A stretch of DNA of 26,857 bases, taken from positions 1 to 26,857 of the forward strand of contig JBBPTG010000304.1 in the NCBI GenBank assembly GCA_038093975.1, in the 5' to 3' direction. Numbering within the stretch: the stretch's first letter is position 1; each line of letters begins with the position of its first letter. The DNA comes from Chalciporus piperatus (lineage: Eukaryota; Basidiomycota; Agaricomycetes; Boletales; Boletaceae). The translations under genes and the position numbers were made by a program. The notes below the pieces were generated by a model, which was given only the letters and a program-made list of their open reading frames with translations, was not told where the DNA came from and made no database searches. Positions 9,049-17,139 of this stretch are shown piece after piece.

Positions 9049-9723
9049 TCGGGAGACGACGGACAAAGAAATTCCATATTGAGATGGCACAAGTTTCCGG
9101 ACATGGGAACATCCCTCAGGTGATCTCCTCGATGCAGCATCTCGCAGCGACCAGGGTTCCCCTTGAAGCAAAGCTCCCAGCCCTTACTGATCATCCTCCC
9201 AATGGACATGAGATTTAGCACGGCGATGGGGGCATAGAGGCAGTTGTGAAGCTGGAGCAGAATCTGCTTTCCTCCAATGGTAAGCATCACAACACAATCT
9301 TCGCGCCCTTCAGTGGCGAGGGTACCGTGGTTCGCCGTCCGCATCTGCACGCTGGGATCCGAGGTGTAGTTCCAGAAGAGACTCTTGTCGTGAACAAGGT
9401 GGCTAGTCGTGCCAGAGTCGAGGATGGTGGAAAACGCCAAGTGGACGAGAAGGTTGACATTTGACTCGCCAGCCGTGGGTATTTCACGAATAATGGCGCA
9501 GGACAGGTGACGAAAATGGCCGACTGCAGCCGCAGCCAGACTCTGGCCAGGCTGCACGGATGAGGCTGGCACAGCAGAGGCAGCATTGGCGTTCATCATA
9601 GCGGGAGCGGGGGTTGCAACAGCAGCAACCTGACCCTGCCCCTCCCCCCTTTGGACGACTTTCCCTTCTGCCAGAGAGCCTGTCCCTCCATGCCACCTCC
9701 GACCCTGAAGCAATCATCATAAT
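9049..9723 (-). pseudogene. Copia-2 gag C-terminus and aspartic protease
   Basis: The minus strand reads FSTILDSGTTSHLVHDKSLF: the DSG(T) active-site triad of copia proteases. NHGTLATEGREDCVV, LHNCLYAPIAVLNLMSIG and GWELCF follow, the usual order of this domain. Upstream (9713-9480) is a Gly/Ala-rich gag-protease linker. A frameshift near 9690 separates it from the gag knuckle, whose frame continues in CFRVGGGMEGQ. MITE B is inserted at 9724 and MITE E ends the domain at 9049. Confidence 0.8.
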
Positions 9724-10334
9724 TAGTGTTTAAAAGTCCGGTCCAGTCCGGTTTTTAGACCAAGTTTTGAGGCAACCGGACCTGGACCGGTCTTTTTATT
9801 TGTCAAATTTCAAGCAACCGGACCAAAACCGATAAAGACCGGTTGCCATGGCCAGACCTGGGCAACCGAACCGGTTGCAACCGGTTGTCTTAAAAGACCG
9901 ATCTACTATACATATTTTGGTCTTAGTTGTAAATATATGAGATTTTAAGCTGAAAAAAACAATGTTTTTAATATTGTCAAAAACGCGCAGATGCGCCCAG
10001 GGCGCATCTGCATGGGAACACGACAGAAAATAATTATTAAAACATTTTAAAACGAGGAAAACCATCAGAAAATGTAGAAATACATGGAATGCGCAGATGC
10101 GCCAGGAGCGCATCAGCGTGAAAATGGGTCAGATGACTACGTACAACCGGTCCGTGATGCAACCGGTTGCAACCGGTCTTGGACCGGTCTTTTATTTTTC
10201 AGATTTTCATGGCAACCGGACCGATACATACCAGAAAGTCTGGCAACTGGCAACCGCAGTCCGGTTGCAACCAATGTCGGTTCAGTTCGGTTGCCGATCT
10301 TTTTGCGGTCCTGCAACTGGACTTTGAAACACTA
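9724..10334 (+). mobile_element. hAT-type MITE, subfamily II, copy B (611 bp)
   Basis: Perfect 8-bp duplication ATCATAAT at 9716-9723 and 10335-10342. Ends are TAGTGTTTAAAAGTCC and (inward) TAGTGTTTCAAAGTCC. Nearly identical to copy F at 18864-19475, differing at scattered single bases. The core differs from subfamily I and carries two GC-rich dyads: GCAGATGCGCCC-A-GGGCGCATCTGC at 9987-10011 (perfect) and an imperfect partner at 10093-10116. Perfect CCGGTTGCAACCGG sites lie at 9871-9884 and 10163-10176. Long open frames inside are chance. Confidence 0.93.
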
Positions 10335-10342
10335 ATCATAAT

Positions 10343-10431
10343 CATGATTGGACCTCTTCAGCTCAGCGCTGCCCAGCATGGTGCAGTATGTCCTGGAGGG
10401 ATTGTTCCTCGTGCAACGCAGACCCATGGCA
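10343..10431 (-). pseudogene. Copia-2 gag zinc-knuckle fragment
   Basis: Between MITE B and the solo LTR, the minus strand reads AMGLRCTRNNPSRTYCTM...KRSNHDYDCF, running on beyond MITE B into RVGGGMEGQ. The Cys-rich run ending in a DCF-x-x-GGG-M-E-G signature resembles the nucleic-acid-binding knuckle at the end of basidiomycete copia gag, although the spacing is not the standard CX2CX4HX4C. Confidence 0.55.
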
Positions 10432-10507
10432 GGGTTTGTTATAGTATTTAAAAACTTTTCAAACTTTTGCCTACAACGGTATTCGAACTCTGGACTTTGT
10501 CTACAAC

Positions 10508-11194
10508 TAGCGTTTCAAAGTCCAGTTGCGCAACTGGTAAAAGACTGGCAACTGGACTGGACTGGACTGATCGCAACTGGACTGCAGTTGCTCATTGCCG
10601 ACTTTTGAGATGAAAAGACTGCAGTTGCAACCGCAAAAAAACCGGTTGCAACCGATGCACAGCCACCCCCTATGTACTACCCTATTTTCCCTGATTTTTC
10701 CGGATTTTTCCTGATTTTTCTGGACCATTATGAATGTTATTTGATTTTTTTGATGGATATTGAAGTTACATTGAAAGATATTGATTGTTATGTCACATAA
10801 TTCACTCTATAACCTATATATACACTCCTTAAGACACATACATGTGTATATTTTGTCAGTCTGCATTGGCAATTGAGTCCACGATTGATCTTGCCTTGAC
10901 ATGCAATTGATGACATTTGAGATATCAGTGCAAAAAACATGCAATTTTAAAATAATCATATCTCCACGGCGTATGAACCATTTTGCTTAACCCAGGGACC
11001 GATTTGTAGCCAGGAACTGACACTATTTTTAGTTTCTCCCACGCTAAGCGAAAAACCGGTTGCAACTGCAAAATACCGGTTTGTATCGGTTTTGGTCCGG
11101 TCCAAATGAATTAATTAATTAATTAAATCGGTCCGGTTGCGGTTGCCTTCCTAAAAAGGCAAAAGACTGGACCGGACCGGACTTTTAAACACTA
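10508..11194 (-). mobile_element. hAT-type MITE, copy C (687 bp), nested in the solo LTR
   Basis: Perfect 8-bp duplication TCTACAAC at 10500-10507 and 11195-11202. The left end is TAGCGTTTCAAAGTCC; the right end read inward is TAGTGTTTAAAAGTCC. Same orientation and architecture as E and G, but clearly diverged and longer, with an extra CCGGATTTTTCCTGATTTTT stretch near 10693. Its left terminus, TAGCG instead of TAGTG, matches the terminus of the hAT relic ending at 21831 better than the other copies do. Confidence 0.92.
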
Positions 11195-11441
11195 TCTACA
11201 ACTTAGGGGTCAAGCCGGATTCATTTTTATCCGCTCCGGTAGTCCCTGTAGCATTACATAATCTATTACATAATCAGGTCATGTGACAAAGGTCCAGACT
11301 TAGATGAGTCAGCAATGATGTCATGGCCTAGACCCTAATCTGTGCCTGGTACCTTTTCTTATCATCGTTCCATTTACCTTATCTATCTTTCCCTTTGTGA
11401 TTTCCTTATTCGGCTGTTGGTCTGTGCACACTTCTCAATAG

Positions 11442-11449
11442 TATATAAG
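11442..11449 (+). promoter_or_regulatory. TATA box of the copia solo LTR
   Basis: TATATAAG in the context AATAGTATATAAGTAGCCC, about 140 bp before the LTR end, the expected U3/R position. The same element is duplicated by the palindromic insert in the sister LTR at 2475-2572. Confidence 0.45.
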
Positions 11450-11590
11450 TAGCCCTGTATTTATCACAGACCCCAGTCTAATCCATTTGTTGCTTCACCA
11501 CAATTAAGCTTTAGTACTCAGCATATTCCTTCGCAAGGCTTAGTGTCGCCTTAAGTCCCCGCTGTGTTGTGACCCAGTCATAACAGGGTT

Positions 11591-12044
11591 GAGCTTCACC
11601 GTGCTGCTGCACCCCCAGCAGAGCGCACAGGCATGCTCGCATTCACGTATTTAGATCCAGGACTGGGAAGCTTGGCCTCACTCAACAACTGAGTCGCCTC
11701 GTTGATGATCACGGTGACCGCATCCTGGAAGCTGTACTGACGGACCATCGAGCTGCTACACATCAGGGGGTGATGGATGGCCCTGCGGCCGGGGCGAAGG
11801 GGTTGTTGGACCCAGGAGTCACAGTGTTGAGACGGTTGATGGGAGTCGTGGGGCTGCGCAGACTGGAAAAAGATTGCATGTTGCGAAGTGGGCCGCCTTG
11901 GCTCGCAGATGGGGATGCACTGGCCTGAACACTGAGGAGCAGCTCATGGTTGTGCTGCATCTCCATCTCGCTGGTCTTTCTCACCATCAGCCAGAGCCCA
12001 GTCGTCGGGAGACCACGAAGCAGGGAGTAGATTGCGTCCGCGTC
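11591..12044 (-). pseudogene. Copia-2 gag fragment
   Basis: The minus strand reads DADAIYSLLRGLPTTGLWLM and MEMQHNHELLLSVQ, then a Ser/Pro-rich stretch. After a frameshift near 11765 it continues VRQYSFQDAVTVIINEATQL and KYVNASMPVRSAGG. The IYSLLRGLP and NEA motifs resemble the UBN2-type gag of copia elements. The N-terminal part of gag is missing because MITE D and then Copia-3 follow at 12045. The downstream knuckle lies beyond the solo LTR. Confidence 0.65.
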
Positions 12045-12326
12045 TAGTGTTTCGAAGTCCAGTTGACAACTGGTACGAAGACTGGCAACTGGACTGGACC
12101 GCAACTGATTGCAACTGGACTGCAGTTGCCGGTTGCCGGCATTCGAGATCAAAAGACTGCAGTTGCAACCGAAAAAAAGACCGGTTGCAACCGATGCACA
12201 GCCACCCCCTATGTATTACCCTATTTTCCCTGATTTTTCCTGATTTTTCTGGACCTTTATGGATGTTATTTGAGTTTTTTGATGAATATTGATGTTAGCC
12301 AATGACAATATTGATTAACATGTCAT
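12045..12326 (-). mobile_element. hAT-type MITE, copy D, truncated (282 bp remain)
   Basis: Starts TAGTGTTTCGAAGTCC after TCCGCGTC (12037-12044) and matches copies E and G base for base over long stretches. It stops in the core at ATTAACATGTCAT, where the Copia-3 LTR begins at 12327. The other half and its duplication are not found at the far end of Copia-3, so they were removed with the Copia-3 5' end. Confidence 0.88.
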
Positions 12327-12510
12327 TGTTGAGAGGGTTCCGATGAGGAACTACTTCTGGTGACTTACCTAGTGTTGAGGTTGTTGGTAACATCGAACGT
12401 TGTGGTTACAAGTCAAGTTGTATTGGAACTCAGATCGACTGAGTCCGAATGTGATATAGAACAAGCGTGGTAAATACCTTCTATACTAAGAATGTACGCT
12501 ATGTTCAACA
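12327..12510 (-). mobile_element. 3' LTR of Copia-3 (184 bp)
   Basis: The plus strand begins TGTTGAGAGG and ends ATGTTCAACA, so TGTTGA/TCAACA are perfect terminal inverted repeats. On the minus strand it directly follows a purine tract. It is short but within the copia range. No partner LTR is in the window. Confidence 0.85.
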
Positions 12511-12520
12511 CTCCCCCTTG
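12511..12520 (-). promoter_or_regulatory. Polypurine tract of Copia-3
   Basis: The minus strand reads CAAGGGGGAG immediately before the LTR start TGTTGAAC. Confidence 0.65.
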
Positions 12521-12581
12521 CTAAGTGTACGGAGACACGTAAGCATAAATGAGGACTTCCGCACGATAGGTATCGGCGAGA

Positions 12582-15212
12582 TCAACTGGTGTAGAATACC
12601 AGACCGAGTTCAGAGCGGAACTTCTCGAATTTGACATGTCCGAGGTTCTTTGTCAACATATCCGCTGGATTGTCAGTTCCAGGGATGTAGAAGAGTTCTA
12701 CTTCTTTCCACTTCATTACGGCGTCACGTATAAAGAAGTACCGTAGTGGAATATGTTTATTACGCTTCTCGGTAACGGGATTTTCACCCATGAATAGTGA
12801 TCCTTGGTTGTCACCACAGACTGGTATAGCTTTTAGCTTATAACCTAGTTCAGAGAACATGTGGTGTATCCAGGATACTTGTCGTGTGCAATCGCTCAAT
12901 GCCATATACTCAGCTTCCGTAGAATTGAGGGCGGTAGAGCTCTGCAAGTGCGAATTCCAAAGGAAAGCACCGTCCGCAAGTTTCAGGAAAAATCCTGTCT
13001 GCGAGTGTCTTGTGATGGGGTCTTGGCCCCAATCAGAGTCGGTACAGGCAAAAATGCCATTGCCAGATGCACCATTAAAGGTAAGGGAGTATTGACGAGT
13101 ACCAATGAGGTATCGACATACGTACATGGCCCTATCCAGGTGCTCCTTAGTAGGATTGGCGGATTGCCTTGCAAGTTGGGTAACTGCATAGGCGATGTCT
13201 GGACGTGTACCTAACATCAGGTATAATAACGAGCCAATCACCGTTTGAAAGCGTGTCCGCAATTCGAAGTTAACGGGGGCAACATTCTTCTCTGGGTAAT
13301 AACCCTGAGGAAGTGGAGTGGGTGCGGCTTTAGCATTCATCATGCCGAAGCGTTCAAGCACCTTGTCGAGGTATTTGCACTGATCAATGTGCAGCTTTTT
13401 ACCTTCTCGACGAAGTTTCATCCCAAGGAACTCTGTAGGTTCCCCGAGGTCTCGACATTCCCATGTCTTCATGAATGTGGCCTTTAGCTTGTTTACGACA
13501 GCTTTATTAGGTCCACAGAAGAGGGCGTCATCAACGTAAACAATCGCAATGACAATATCATTTCCATTGTGGTATATGAACAGGCCGGCATCAGTCTTGA
13601 GCCTTGTGAAGCCAAGTTCAGCCATAGATTTGTCTAATGTGCGCCACCAGGATAATCCTGCTTGTTTGAGGCCATATATAGCACGTAGTAATCTTAGGAC
13701 TTTGCCTTTTTTATCGGGTGGCGTAAAACCCTCAGGAAACTCCATATAGAGTTCCTCTTCCAGTTTGCCGTATAAATAGGCAGATCGTACGTCGAGGCCG
13801 GTGATGTACCAGTCCTCAAGTGTAGAAAGGGCGAGCATACACTGCACCGTTTCGTATCGTACAACTGGGGAGAAGATCTGATCGTAGTCTATGCCTTCAA
13901 CCTGTGAGAAGCCTTTGGCTACTAGGCGAGCGCGTTTACGACCGTCAGACTTGACGTCGAATACCCAGCAATTTTTAATGATCTTACGGTCAGCTGGACG
14001 ATCTACAATCCCATAAACCTTGCAATCTTTGAGCATCTGAAGCTCTGTTTCACAGGCTTGTCGCCAGAGTGTTTGTTCCTCGGCAGGAAGTTTGAGTATA
14101 TCACAGAATTTCCATTTGTGATAGTTGGGATTACTCATTTCATCCGGAATATAAGCACGAGAGCAAAGATAGTTAATCAATGCCTCTCCCCCTTCCCTGG
14201 TTATGCGTTCGATCTCGTCTTCCGAAGGATTAGAGTCGGGCATGGAACCTGGGATCGGTTGTTCACGCTGCGGTTCTCGTGATGGTTCGCCGTGTCCAAT
14301 TAGTTTTTCCCAGCGAGATCTCTTCTCAATGTCCTTAATTTGTTGTAAAGGATGATGATGATCTTCGCCATAGACGTTCCCAGGTCGAGTAGGGGGTCGG
14401 CGTTCACGTTGAGATCGGCGAGGTGGGGCATCAGGTGGTCCAACTGGTGGACGAGCAGATGGCGGTGTCACAGGAGGTGCAGGCGGAGGTGCCGGTGGGG
14501 TTTCCGGGCATGCTGGCTGGGGATCAGGGGCGGGTTTAACCGCATCAGACTGATTGTCAGAAGAGTCAGAGTCTGTAGACTCGTTTTCATCATCGGTGTG
14601 TCGATGTGTTTCAGTGGGTGGGTGACTTACAGGCCTGTGAGGGCGTGCACCGGAACACTTAGGAAACAGATGCTCATCAAAGATGGCATGTGCTGACGTG
14701 TGCATGGAGTTGTTAAGGCGCATGAAAATGTAGTTGCGCTCACTACCAGGGGCAACACCGAGATAAATCATTAATTGGGACTTCGGTTGTAATTTCCCTT
14801 TCCTTGTTTCATCGGGAAGATGCACGTATGCACCACATCCGAATACTCTTAGGTGGGAGACGGAGGATTGTTCCCCTGTAAGTTTCTCCATAGGGGTCTT
14901 CCAATTCAACCTAGCCATTGGTGTACGGTGGTACACATGGGATGCATGCAGAATCGCGAATTCCCAGTAAGAATCGGGTAGGCAAGCGTGTAAACGCATC
15001 GCCTGTGCTTTGTCCATTAATGTACGGATTAAGTGTTCCGCACGCCCGTTCTGCTGATGTGCGTATGGGGCGGACTGTTGAATACGGATGCCTTCATCGC
15101 GCATGTATTCCGTGAATGCCTTGGAGGTATATTCGCCTCCGGCATCGGATTTCCAAGCCTTTACTTTGGCATTGTACTGTGTGCGGACGAAAGCAATAAA
15201 TTGTTTGACCAT
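12582..15212 (-). CDS. Copia-3 pol fragment: integrase, reverse transcriptase, RNase H (876 codons, unbroken)
   Basis: Residues 1-100 are the rest of the integrase core: KSDAGGEYTS (second Asp, residue 23), AHQQNGRAEHLI (Glu at 59). HLRVFGCGAYVHLPDE is at about 120-135 and YLGVAPGSERNY at 150-161. A Pro-rich acidic/basic linker spans about 190-290. RT runs from about 385 (LWRQACETELQML) through KRARLVAKGFSQVEGIDYDQ, LDVRSAYLYGKLEEELYMEF, AIYGLKQAGLSWW and the catalytic YVDD at 559-562. RNase H has CTDSDWGQ (724-729), ALNSTEAEYMAL, VCGDNQGSLFMG, HIPLRYFFIRD and NPADMLTKNL near the C-terminus. There are no stops or frameshifts. The ATG at 15212 is not a real start: normal pol continues N-terminally, with the first integrase Asp and protease lost at the junction. 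It would make new DNA copies from element RNA, but cannot act alone. Confidence 0.93.
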   Translation of the reverse strand: MVKQFIAFVRTQYNAKVKAWKSDAGGEYTSKAFTEYMRDEGIRIQQSAPYAHQQNGRAEHLIRTLMDKAQAMRLHACLPDSYWEFAILHASHVYHRTPMARLNWKTPMEKLTGEQSSVSHLRVFGCGAYVHLPDETRKGKLQPKSQLMIYLGVAPGSERNYIFMRLNNSMHTSAHAIFDEHLFPKCSGARPHRPVSHPPTETHRHTDDENESTDSDSSDNQSDAVKPAPDPQPACPETPPAPPPAPPVTPPSARPPVGPPDAPPRRSQRERRPPTRPGNVYGEDHHHPLQQIKDIEKRSRWEKLIGHGEPSREPQREQPIPGSMPDSNPSEDEIERITREGGEALINYLCSRAYIPDEMSNPNYHKWKFCDILKLPAEEQTLWRQACETELQMLKDCKVYGIVDRPADRKIIKNCWVFDVKSDGRKRARLVAKGFSQVEGIDYDQIFSPVVRYETVQCMLALSTLEDWYITGLDVRSAYLYGKLEEELYMEFPEGFTPPDKKGKVLRLLRAIYGLKQAGLSWWRTLDKSMAELGFTRLKTDAGLFIYHNGNDIVIAIVYVDDALFCGPNKAVVNKLKATFMKTWECRDLGEPTEFLGMKLRREGKKLHIDQCKYLDKVLERFGMMNAKAAPTPLPQGYYPEKNVAPVNFELRTRFQTVIGSLLYLMLGTRPDIAYAVTQLARQSANPTKEHLDRAMYVCRYLIGTRQYSLTFNGASGNGIFACTDSDWGQDPITRHSQTGFFLKLADGAFLWNSHLQSSTALNSTEAEYMALSDCTRQVSWIHHMFSELGYKLKAIPVCGDNQGSLFMGENPVTEKRNKHIPLRYFFIRDAVMKWKEVELFYIPGTDNPADMLTKNLGHVKFEKFRSELGLVFYTS

Positions 15213-15217
15213 TTTAA

Positions 15218-15946
15218 TGGGCTGATTCTATCTCCCATGCTGAATTCGCACACAATCATCGACCCCACTCTGTCACCGGCAAATCCCCGTTCTATCTCAT
15301 GATGGGATATGAACCCCGTCCCCTTCCTTCGGTGATTGCCGACTCCGCTCTTCTCGCTGTCGAACTTCGCCTTCACTCCCTCACTGCTGCCAGAGACGAA
15401 GCACTCACCTCGCACGAGCTTGCCAGACAAGTGATGTCCGCACGAACTCGACAGAAGTTCAAACCATTTGCCAAAGGAGACAAAGTCTGGCTAGAGGCAA
15501 GAAACCTCAAACGATCCCTTACCTCCCCAAAGTTTGCCCCGAAACGAGAAGGACCCTTTACCATTACACAGGTCCTATCTCCGCTGTCTTATAAACTCCG
15601 CCTTCCACAAACGTGGAAGATCCACCCCGTGTTTCATGCTTCTCTGTTATCACCCTATCGCGAAAACCCCGTCCACGGACCGAACTTCCCGGCCCCACCA
15701 CCTGACTTGATAGAAGACGAAGAAGAGTATGAGATTGAAAAGATTCTCCGACACCGAAGTTTCTCTGGACGCCACTCGTACCTGGTTCGCTGGAAAGGAT
15801 ATACTGCTGACGAAGACCGCTGGCTTAAAGAAGCGGACCTTACCCACGCCAAGGACATTCTTGAAAACGATAAGAAAGCTCATCCATCCGCCTTCCCTTC
15901 TTCCTCAAGATCTCCATCTTCTGTCAAACGAAAAACTCGTCGATAA
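15218..15946 (+). pseudogene. Gypsy-4 (chromovirus) pol: integrase C-terminal region with chromodomain
   Basis: The open frame starts at the Copia-3 junction (WADSISHAEFAHNHRPHSVTG, the end of a gypsy integrase core). It continues through MMGYEPRPLP, KGDKVWLEARNLK, KFAPKREGPFTITQVLSPLSYKLRLP and WKIHPVFHASLLSPY, the usual GPF/Y-type module. A chromodomain follows (EYEIEKILRHR, YLVRWKGYTADEDRW, LTHAKDIL; about 15726-15870) with aromatic and acidic positions in place. The basic tail SSVKRKTRR ends with TAA at 15944-15946. Chromodomains steer integration to marked chromatin. The piece is intact but lacks everything upstream: protease, RT, RNase H and most of integrase. It is followed after 3 nt by another ORF. 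Confidence 0.9.
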
Positions 15947-15949
15947 AAC

Positions 15950-17059
15950 ATGTCCGCTCCCACTACCCCCTCTGTTACTATAGACTCTACTACTATCTCT
16001 TCTGTCTCCTCTTTAACTTCGTCCCCCTTATCTTCTCCCACTTATCCACCTGGTCTACCCATCTCGTCGTTGCCTATGTCCTCTACTCGTCCTCCCACAC
16101 ACAGTTACTCCATCGCCGCTGATGCCGGCTGGAGCAATGGCTGGGAAACCCCTAGGGAAGAAGTTGCCGTTCCAACTTCCCTCGCCAATACCTCTGCCCC
16201 CCCGGTCGTCTCCGTCGACCTTCCTCTTTCCGCTCATCGTCTCCGTGATGAACTCATGGACACCACAATCATGGATAGGATGTCTCGTTATCTCCTTGAC
16301 TCGCGCCTGGCCATCCCCATCAGCGCTCACTTGGACCTTGGGTCCCCACTCTTCGCACTTTACCGTGCTTACCACGGAGCCACCCGCCTTTCTGGCCTAC
16401 TCCCCACGCTATCCCTTGTCCACAGAGCCTCCAGGGAGGTCGAACTCCTTCGCAATATCCAAGCAGACCTCACCGCCAATCTCAGCATTGCGCTCTATGA
16501 GTTACAAATGCCTGAGTTCCTCGACGACCTCGACCGCTACCTACGAGAGTCGGCTGTCGCTAGTCACTCCGCCCCACCGGTCATTGGTATTCCTACTTTG
16601 ACTATTTCTACTCCATCCGCTTCTAGCTCCCCTCTTAATTCCGAAGAGGAAGCTGTCTTCTTTCGAGTCGAGCGAAACCACCATGAGGAACAACGACTAC
16701 GCCACGGCACTACCGTCTTACCTTCCACACATCCCAGGTACAATGATGCCTGCTTCGTATGCCACCGCCTTGGGCATTTTCGTGTCGACTGCCCGTATAT
16801 CAATGTCCCATGTGTCTTGTCTGGTCCCCGGGGCACATTCAGAGTCGTTGCCCACTTCGGCGTACCCGCCAAGCATCCTCCACCTCCTCTTCCTCTTCCA
16901 ATTCCCATCGACCAAGGAATTCCCATAGAGGTCTTAGACGAACCACTCCCTTATACACCAGGATTTCGAACCCGCGAGTTACCACCGCCACCCACAGCGA
17001 TGACGAGTCCGTTTGGGATGGTGACGACCCTCACGACGAGGTCGCGTATGCAAAAATGA
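15950..17059 (+). CDS. Gypsy-4 accessory ORF after pol, with a CCHC zinc knuckle (369 aa)
   Basis: The ATG follows the pol stop after only 3 nt (TAA AAC ATG), which suggests re-initiation or a shared transcript. Residues 1-90 are Ser/Thr/Pro-rich. About 91-205 is a helical, Leu-rich region (HRLRDELMDTTIMDRMSRYL, LSLVHRASREVELLRNIQAD, ALYELQMPEFLDDLDRYLRE). A linker leads to CFVCHRLGHFRVDC at 268-281, an exact CX2CX4HX4C knuckle, then a Pro-rich C-terminus (HPPPPLPLPIPI). There are no signal peptide or membrane segments, so it is not env-like. A helical domain followed by a knuckle resembles gag, yet it lies 3' of pol where gag does not belong. RNA or nucleocapsid binding is inference. The frame is undamaged. 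Confidence 0.8.
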   Translation: MSAPTTPSVTIDSTTISSVSSLTSSPLSSPTYPPGLPISSLPMSSTRPPTHSYSIAADAGWSNGWETPREEVAVPTSLANTSAPPVVSVDLPLSAHRLRDELMDTTIMDRMSRYLLDSRLAIPISAHLDLGSPLFALYRAYHGATRLSGLLPTLSLVHRASREVELLRNIQADLTANLSIALYELQMPEFLDDLDRYLRESAVASHSAPPVIGIPTLTISTPSASSSPLNSEEEAVFFRVERNHHEEQRLRHGTTVLPSTHPRYNDACFVCHRLGHFRVDCPYINVPCVLSGPRGTFRVVAHFGVPAKHPPPPLPLPIPIDQGIPIEVLDEPLPYTPGFRTRELPPPPTAMTSPFGMVTTLTTRSRMQK

Positions 17060-17130
17060 CTGGGTCACCCGGGATGTATGGTAGAGATTTTTGACTTTGT
17101 CTTATCTTCGTCGATGACTTGATTCTAGTA

Positions 17131-17139
17131 CGGGGGTAA
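17131..17139 (+). promoter_or_regulatory. Polypurine tract of Gypsy-4
   Basis: CGGGGGTAA abuts the LTR start TGTTACG. The 80 bp between the accessory ORF stop and this tract show no coding signal. Confidence 0.55.

Larger units (their letters stand above)
10437..11585 (+). mobile_element. Copia solo LTR with GGGTT duplication, interrupted by MITE C
   Basis: The LTR starts TGTTATAG (10437) and ends CATAACA (11585), with GGGTT on both sides (10432-10436 and 11586-11590). Without MITE C and its duplication it is about 454 bp, matching the inverted solo LTR at 2343-2882. It has a TATATAAG box at 11442-11449. It sits in Copia-2 gag, which continues on either side, and no internal element sequence remains, so this is a solo LTR. 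Confidence 0.9.
5008..12044 (-). mobile_element. Copia-2: degenerate Ty1/copia element, 5' end lost, broken by four insertions
   Basis: Read on the minus strand the order is gag (12044-11591), gag knuckle (10431-10343), protease (9723-9049), integrase (8409-7113), RT-RNase H (7112-5371), polypurine tract, 3' LTR (5360-5008). Integrase before RT is the copia order. MITE D lies at the gag end, a solo LTR carrying MITE C lies in gag, MITE B lies at the gag/protease knuckle and MITE E lies between protease and integrase. There are several frameshifts and TGA/TAG stops. The 5' LTR and N-terminal gag are absent. Its left LTR truncates the tyrosine-recombinase element. Confidence 0.85.
12327..15216 (-). 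mobile_element. Copia-3: 5'-truncated Ty1/copia element inserted in MITE D
   Basis: The minus strand carries a long pol ORF, a purine tract and a 184-bp 3' LTR. The element breaks MITE D at 12326/12327. The 5' LTR, gag, protease and integrase N-terminus are missing: around 15213-15220 the sequence switches directly to the integrase of a plus-strand gypsy element. The unbroken pol suggests it is younger than Copia-2 and that the deletion is recent. Confidence 0.85.

Noticed and set aside
9796..10113. A 105-residue minus-strand open frame in MITE B, repeated identically at 18937-19254 in MITE F
   Set aside because: Identity is explained by the two MITE copies being near-identical. The frame crosses terminal repeats and the GC hairpins, has no recognisable domain and is absent from the other copies.
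5008..12044. Copia-2 and Copia-3 as one element interrupted by insertions
   Set aside because: Each has its own polypurine tract and 3' LTR with different sequence, and both contain separate, dissimilar integrase, RT and RNase H regions.
13245..15115. Several plus-strand open frames of 65-117 codons
   Set aside because: All lie antisense to the unbroken Copia-3 pol and have no motifs.
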